Positions 9,601 to 10,707 of a DNA stretch of 10,707 nucleotides are shown piece after piece. Position 1 is the first letter of the stretch. Each line of letters opens with the position of its first letter. Source of the DNA: Phoronis ovalis (lineage: Eukaryota; Phoronida; Phoronidae); contig JAOXYB010060890.1 of the NCBI GenBank assembly GCA_028565635.1, positions 1-10,707 of the forward strand, given 5' to 3'. The notes beneath the pieces are model-generated. The model did not search any database, had not been told where the DNA came from, and worked only from the letters and a program-made list of their open reading frames with translations. A program made the position numbers and the translations under genes.

Positions 9601-10656
9601 GAAAGATGGTTTCAAGTCAGATGGTAATACATTTACCCTGAACGCTGGTATCAACAATGCCATGGCTTGAGCAAACGTTAGTTGTAGACAAAAAAAATCG
9701 CATCTCTCTCTGTTACTGAAACTGGCAGATACTGAAGACAATTAGAAGATATCTTGCTAATTATAAAATGAAATTTGTCTTTGGTATTCCAGATATTGTA
9801 TATTTTGTATTTGAATACGTACTTAAATTGGTATTATTCTCTTATTTAAATACTACTTCTTGTTACTATCTAATGCACGTATATGTAGTAGTTTTGCATT
9901 TGAGAGGTGAAATATCTAAATGAGTTAAATACTCGAAAACTACTTTGGTGTATGTTGTATTTGATGATTACTTAGTTATCTTCAGTTACATCCGGTTACA
10001 CTTGAAATTAGTCTTCGAATACACTTACGTCGTTCCATAAACCTCTTATTTTTGTCAAAAATGCAAATTAGAGTAAGATGTGCATTAATATAGAAACACC
10101 TATGATAACAAGCACTTTGTATTATGGTCTGATCATAAAACAACGTAAAACAGTTCTGTTCATCTGAACATATAAACAGTAAGAAAAGTGTATTGTAATT
10201 TTACAGGTTATGCCCTGAGTACTTCTTTGTGATGCATTATAATTGATGGGCCAATCAGGGATAGGTTGTAGTAATCCCACTTCACATGAAATAAAGTTAT
10301 CTTTTTATGAAAAGAAGGAACATTTCATGAGCATTCACCAATGACAATCATAAATAAAATTTGTAATGGTAATTATGTATTTACTTACTCATCCGTTTTG
10401 TCGCTAATGCATAGGTACGGACATTTTTGAGCTTTTAAGTGACTAATCAGTTTTTAGAAATGTCAATAATATAGTGCACACAATTATTTACTGAATATAC
10501 ACATAATTACCATGGAGACTGTATCATTCTGTCATTCTTGTTGTAGAACCTAGTAGTGCTCCAGTCAATTTTCGGCATACTTCAAGAACAGACAGCATGC
10601 TTGTGTTGATATGGGAAGAACCTATCCATACCAGAGGAATAATTACAAATTACAAG
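406..10656 (+). CDS. Partial multi-exon gene: F-type lectin / unnamed beta-rich module / fibronectin III protein
   Basis: Seven exons join as 406-615, 1415-1666, 2338-2556, 2739-3029, 4693-4790, 6480-6699 and 10547-10656, about 466 codons with no stop. Phases agree at every junction: phase 1 at all module borders, phase 0 inside each fibronectin III (FN3) domain, the usual pattern of exon-shuffled extracellular proteins. Domain order is F-type lectin, an unnamed ~170-residue module, a complete FN3, then the first part of another FN3. N-glycosylation sequons (NQS, NKT, NET, NTS, NST, NDS) and paired cysteines support an extracellular location. Fucose-containing glycans are the likely ligand, by family knowledge. 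The start codon, signal peptide, any membrane segment and the C-terminus lie outside the window. Some invertebrate receptor-type tyrosine phosphatases and adhesion proteins have this kind of ectodomain; no phosphatase sequence is visible, so the identity stays open. Confidence 0.85.
606..1003. repeat. Diverged tandem duplication (~199 bp unit) across the exon 1 donor
   Basis: Copy 1 begins at 606 and copy 2 at 805. Both begin GATAACCTAGGT.TGTTGAATGG, share ACATATATTTATTCACTT, and further on match at TTTAGAGGAGAAAA / CTTAGAGAAGAAAA and ACCAGAGT / ACCGGAGT. The duplicated unit includes the last ten bases of exon 1 and the donor dinucleotide. The two copies differ by many substitutions and small indels, so the event is not recent. 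The remainder of intron 1 (about 1004-1414) is AT-rich with nothing recognisable. Confidence 0.8.
1415..1666 (+). CDS. Exon 2: F-type lectin domain, C-terminal half
   Basis: The exon begins after the acceptor TGTTTCAG and ends GAAG before gtaggt; 252 bp, phase 1 at both ends. It starts GWRLRNVDIRV, whose first arginine completes the pattern H-X26-R-X-D-X4-R begun in exon 1. Then come a cysteine-rich loop (PCNQDCADQHC), AGPFTDGESVNFAC, GQYLYVSI and the terminal strand LCEVEV. The HC...FAC pair and the exon 1 Cys / LCEVEV Cys pair match disulfides known in this fold. The loop carries extra cysteines compared with the eel protein, and the last residues (KLCE) add one more unpaired candidate before the next module. 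Confidence 0.88.
1667..2337 (+). other. Intron 2 with a duplicated 50-bp segment
   Basis: AT-rich intron with donor gtaggt and acceptor CATCAG. Segments 1933-1982 and 2022-2066 are direct repeats sharing CATCTACT, CTGTAATCATATCCTAAAA and AAATAGTAGTAA, 89 bp apart. Between them, CAGTGGCAGATCCAGG (1988-2003) resembles the ends of some hAT-family transposons. No coding potential is seen in the rest. Confidence 0.75.
2338..2556 (+). CDS. Exon 3: first half of unnamed extracellular module (GWKLNAG...VWRP)
   Basis: The acceptor is TTTCATCAG and the donor ACAG/gtatgt; 219 bp, phase 1 at both ends, so the joining codon from exon 2 becomes GAA. It encodes FIGGPTFLDDMPIPGHYMN, then GVLVGWKLNAGRSG, FDVWRP, and WHLVNKTKVTASYT. 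Alternating hydrophobic residues suggest beta strands. NKT is a sequon. I recognise no named domain. Comparable W-R-P segments followed by a 'LV.kT.v' strand seem to occur in uncharacterised invertebrate extracellular proteins, but I could not verify this. The coding call rests on clean splice sites, matching phase and protein-like composition against a very AT-rich background. Confidence 0.82.
2739..3029 (+). CDS. Exon 4: second half of unnamed extracellular module
   Basis: The acceptor is ACTTCTTCAG and the donor GTCAG/gtaaca; 291 bp, phase 1 at both ends. It encodes EQLLLLPPNETFSVQAGDLIG, YHYNAGTSNTST, a segment with an adjacent cysteine pair (KQCCASVDLQDYN), and ends PALQAFVVS. Two sequons (NET, NTS) are present. 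It follows exon 3 after a short 182-bp intron, and the two together form a ~170-residue module. The stretch GDLIGYHYNAG resembles GVLVGWKLNAG of exon 3, hinting at an internal duplication. The adjacent cysteines could form a vicinal disulfide or pair within the protein; the sequence cannot say which. Confidence 0.85.
3677..3809 (+). repeat. Dispersed repeat copy 1 (exon-like reading frame)
   Basis: Begins right after TTTTATAG and stays open in phase 1 for 32 codons to a possible phase-1 donor (A/gtaata at 3773), reading FRTDPVTYLAGSSMLSHLE. A diverged copy lies at 5865-5992: around CTTGG..GGAA.TTCCATGC.GAG I count roughly 35 matches in 48 ungapped positions. It could be a skipped exon, but the second copy sits inside the FN3 intron, so a repeat-derived segment is more likely. 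If spliced in, it would add 32 residues between the unnamed module and FN3. Confidence 0.5.
4019..4510 (-). mobile_element. 5'-truncated, decayed LINE retrotransposon (3' end)
   Basis: The minus strand holds the C-terminal tail of a non-LTR reverse transcriptase followed by a 3' region ending in a TTA-type trinucleotide run and T/A tract (4018-4044). Recognisable pieces on the minus strand are KLQRIFNMATRLATR, then FGHITPVITPL (HITPV at 4421-4435), matching the family pattern 'LQ..QN.AaRl.tr..k..HITPvL..LHWLPv'. Later comes LWNILPLYIKLSQSLNIFK (within 4170-4268), matching 'LWNsLP..i....sl..FK..LKt.LF'. Orientation is opposite to the host gene. The exact clade cannot be told by eye. The 5' limit is approximate. 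Confidence 0.75.
4170..4500 (-). pseudogene. Reverse transcriptase C-terminal pseudogene fragment
   Basis: This is the coding part of the LINE relic above. Several in-frame stops (for example after ATR near 4445-4450) and at least one frameshift between the HITP block and the LWN block show it is dead. Its final block stays open for about 32 codons and ends FLFNEASG plus TAA at 4170-4172, where such proteins normally stop. Confidence 0.72.
4693..4790 (+). CDS. Exon 5: fibronectin III domain 1, N-terminal strands
   Basis: This 98-bp exon starts after CACCATGAAG (phase 1) and ends TGGAAC before a textbook donor, gtaagt (phase 0). It reads EKLSRPSTPTNLSLTT ... AKITATWN: the proline-rich linker, strand A and strand B of an FN3 domain, ending at the conserved strand-B tryptophan. 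Joining it to exon 4 gives VVSG-DEKLSRPS, a natural linker. The acceptor has a pyrimidine run (ATCTTTTTCACC) but a non-consensus A before AG. An intron just after the strand-B Trp, in phase 0, is compatible with the FN3 fold. Confidence 0.85.
5028..5455. other. CpG-rich, foreign-looking block
   Basis: CG dinucleotides are dense here (for example AACCGCGCGGC, AGCGTAACGCGAAGACGG) and sparse in the surrounding intron. Two small plus-strand reading frames occur: from ATG 5129 to TAA 5290 (53 codons), and ATG 5333 to TGA 5455 (40 codons, starting MEPEQAVSWFTSLEA). I recognise neither. It may be a younger transposon fragment inserted into the intron. Limits are approximate. Confidence 0.45.
5438..5473. 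repeat. Perfect 18-bp tandem duplication
   Basis: TTACATACGTCCATTTGA occurs twice, back to back, with no mismatch. It marks the end of the CpG-rich block and might be a replication slip or a duplicated insertion site. Confidence 0.9.
5865..5992 (+). repeat. Dispersed repeat copy 2
   Basis: Homologous to 3677-3809: CGCAAAACAA...TTCAG, CTTGGTGGGAACTTCCATGC and ATAACTTTCACAA correspond in order. In the matching frame it reads FRSPPILFLVGTSM and then stops. It contains its own inverted pair (GATCACCTCC / GGAGGTGATT). It interrupts the phase-0 intron within FN3 domain 1, so it cannot be a constitutive exon. Confidence 0.5.
6480..6699 (+). CDS. Exon 6: fibronectin III domain 1, remaining strands
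   Basis: The exon starts after TTACCTGCAG in phase 0 and ends ACCACAG before gtatga in phase 1; 220 bp. It encodes APNSTSCINNYIVYHK (strand C), a short loop, VEISGLTAG (strand E and the E-F turn), YDVRVEAVN (strand F with the conserved Tyr) and a threonine-rich linker, ITATITTPTT. Together with exon 5 it makes a complete FN3 domain of normal size. Sequons NST and NDS are present. A single cysteine (TSC) has no obvious partner inside the domain. Confidence 0.92.
6809..7117. repeat. ~310-bp direct repeat, copy 1
   Basis: Closely matches 8894-9215. Shared runs include GGCAGCCAGCTAATATAAAA, CCTTTCTATTTCAATAACAA, AGAAAACCGCCTGATGATAT and CTTACATGTACAT. No protein is encoded. The right end is cut by the inserted element at 7118. 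Confidence 0.9.
7134..7197. repeat. 16-bp tandem array, left end of element (four units)
   Basis: Four head-to-tail units of TCCGACACCCCATTAA starting at 7134, 7150, 7166 and 7182. The first has T for C at one position and the last fades into TTAGACTGACAA. Units are nearly identical. Confidence 0.92.
7201..8732. other. Interior of the element, no gene seen
   Basis: AT-rich; no open frame longer than about 63 codons and none with recognisable protein features. The one notable item is a possible 18-bp micro-exon at 8256-8273 with good splice-like borders. Confidence 0.6.
8733..8828. repeat. 16-bp tandem array, right end of element (six units, inverted)
   Basis: Units start at 8733, 8749, 8765, 8781, 8797 and 8813, with consensus GATGTCGGACTAATGG, the reverse complement of the left array's motif. 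They are more diverged than the left array. Open frames across this block on both strands are by-products of the 16-bp periodicity, not genes. Confidence 0.9.
8852..8894. repeat. ~42-bp flanking repeat, copy 1
   Basis: CATATATATTGAGGACACA...TGTGTTGCT; matches 9216-9256. It lies between the element's right end and copy 2 of the ~310-bp repeat. Confidence 0.8.
8894..9215. repeat. ~320-bp direct repeat, copy 2
   Basis: Partner of 6809-7117, same orientation, about 2.09 kb downstream. Differences are scattered substitutions and short indels (for example an extra CTTGGCCATGTTAAA-like stretch near 9172-9188). Confidence 0.9.
9216..9256. repeat. ~42-bp flanking repeat, copy 2
   Basis: CATATATTGAGGACACAACT...TGTGTTGCT matches 8852-8894. 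Together with the 320-bp block this defines a tandem unit of about 360 bp. Confidence 0.8.
9391..9460. repeat. Long inverted repeat (foldback)
   Basis: Left arm GGAAAGAAAGTCACCAGTT (9391-9409) pairs with right arm AACTGGTGACCATGTTCTTTCC (9439-9460), leaving a small internal bulge and a ~29-nt loop. Next to the stem, ATCAA on the left and TTGAT on the right extend the pairing imperfectly. It could be a foldback element or a hairpin transcript precursor. Confidence 0.75.
9538..9741 (+). pseudogene. Possible decayed C-type lectin-like fragment
   Basis: One plus frame reads LTDKEKDGFKSDGNTFTLNA, a stop at TGA 9668-9670, then ANVSCRQKKSHLSLLLKLAD and TAG. The second half has the spacing 'W..A...C.....hL' of the first helix region of C-type lectin domains, with the stop where the tryptophan would be. 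The match is short and uncertain, and no splice context was established. The antisense frame over the same stretch is a shadow. Confidence 0.25.
10547..10656 (+). CDS. Exon 7: start of fibronectin III domain 2, ending at a GC donor
   Basis: The acceptor is TTCTTGTTGTAG in phase 1. It reads EPSSAPVNFRHTSRTDSM, then LVLIWEEP, then GIITNYK: strands A to C of an FN3 domain close to the standard 'P..P.nf....ts..l.W.eP...nGiit.Y.v' pattern. The reading frame meets a TAG 12 bases past the natural end of strand C (10669-10671), so splicing must occur before it. The best donor is ACAAG/gcaagt at 10657, a GC variant with an otherwise strong consensus; the alternative gttaca at 10661 is much weaker. The exon is 110 bp and ends in phase 0. 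The rest of the domain lies beyond the window. Confidence 0.85.
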
Positions 10657-10662
10657 GCAAGT
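10657..10662 (+). promoter_or_regulatory. Probable GC-type splice donor (gcaagt)
   Basis: AAG/GCAAGT fits the class of GC-AG introns, in which the remaining donor positions are near-perfect for U1 pairing. It ends the FN3 strand-C exon in phase 0, matching the phase of the intron inside FN3 domain 1. The 3' partner is outside the window. Confidence 0.65.
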
Positions 10663-10707
10663 TACATGAATTAGTGAAAGCAGTTGCAAATATGCAGTTA
10701 CAAAGGT

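Larger units (their letters stand above)
6700..10546 (+). other. Intron 6 (about 3.8 kb) between FN3 domains
   Basis: Donor gtatga, acceptor TTGTTGTAG, phase 1. Most of it is mobile or repeated DNA: the ~310-bp direct repeat, the element with inverted arrays, and a foldback at 9391-9460. About 9745-10540 is AT-rich with nothing I can assign. Confidence 0.8.

Noticed and set aside
9517-9741. Minus-strand 74-codon frame
   Set aside because: It is antisense to the possible lectin-like fragment and has no recognisable domain or splice context.
1-10707. CRISPR array, tRNA, rRNA or bacterial operon
   Set aside because: None seen. The short repeats lack spacers, and the spliced exons show the DNA is eukaryotic.

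Overview
The window is AT-rich nuclear DNA from an animal. The only gene I can support is a multi-exon, plus-strand protein gene that runs off both ends. Its exons are 98-291 bp, separated by AT-rich introns of 0.2-3.8 kb full of repeats and transposon debris. There are no bacterial operons, Shine-Dalgarno sites or long uninterrupted reading frames. Domain content (an F-type lectin followed by fibronectin type III repeats) and base composition suggest a marine invertebrate, perhaps a mollusc or another lophotrochozoan. That taxonomic guess is weak.

Gene model: exons at 406-615, 1415-1666, 2338-2556, 2739-3029, 4693-4790, 6480-6699 and 10547-10656. All seven join in one frame with consistent intron phases (1,1,1,1,1,0,1,0), giving about 466 codons without a stop. 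The protein reads as a complete F-type (fucose-binding) lectin domain (exons 1-2), then a ~170-residue probably beta-rich module I cannot name (exons 3-4), then one whole fibronectin III domain (exons 5-6) and the start of a second (exon 7). Neither signal peptide, start codon, membrane segment nor 3' end is present, so this is the middle of a secreted or cell-surface protein. A receptor tyrosine phosphatase-like or adhesion receptor is possible but not shown.

Non-coding layout: 1-405 carries a three-copy 47-bp tandem repeat. Intron 1 holds a diverged ~199-bp tandem duplication that also copied the end of exon 1 and its splice donor. Intron 2 holds a 50-bp duplicated segment. Intron 4 holds a ~130-bp sequence repeated in intron 5, and a decayed minus-strand LINE reverse-transcriptase tail with a 3' trinucleotide tail. 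Intron 5 holds a CpG-rich foreign-looking block. Intron 6 (3.8 kb) holds a duplicated ~360-bp unit interrupted by a ~1.73-kb element with imperfect terminal inverted repeats, inverted arrays of a 16-bp motif at both ends, and a matching 8-bp direct repeat at each junction. It also has a long foldback and a possible decayed C-type lectin-like fragment.

Best candidates for a second look are the unnamed exon 3-4 module, the terminal-array transposon at 7118-8848, the donor choice that completes the lectin sugar-binding triad, and the GC splice donor after exon 7. All calls were made by eye; no database search was possible.
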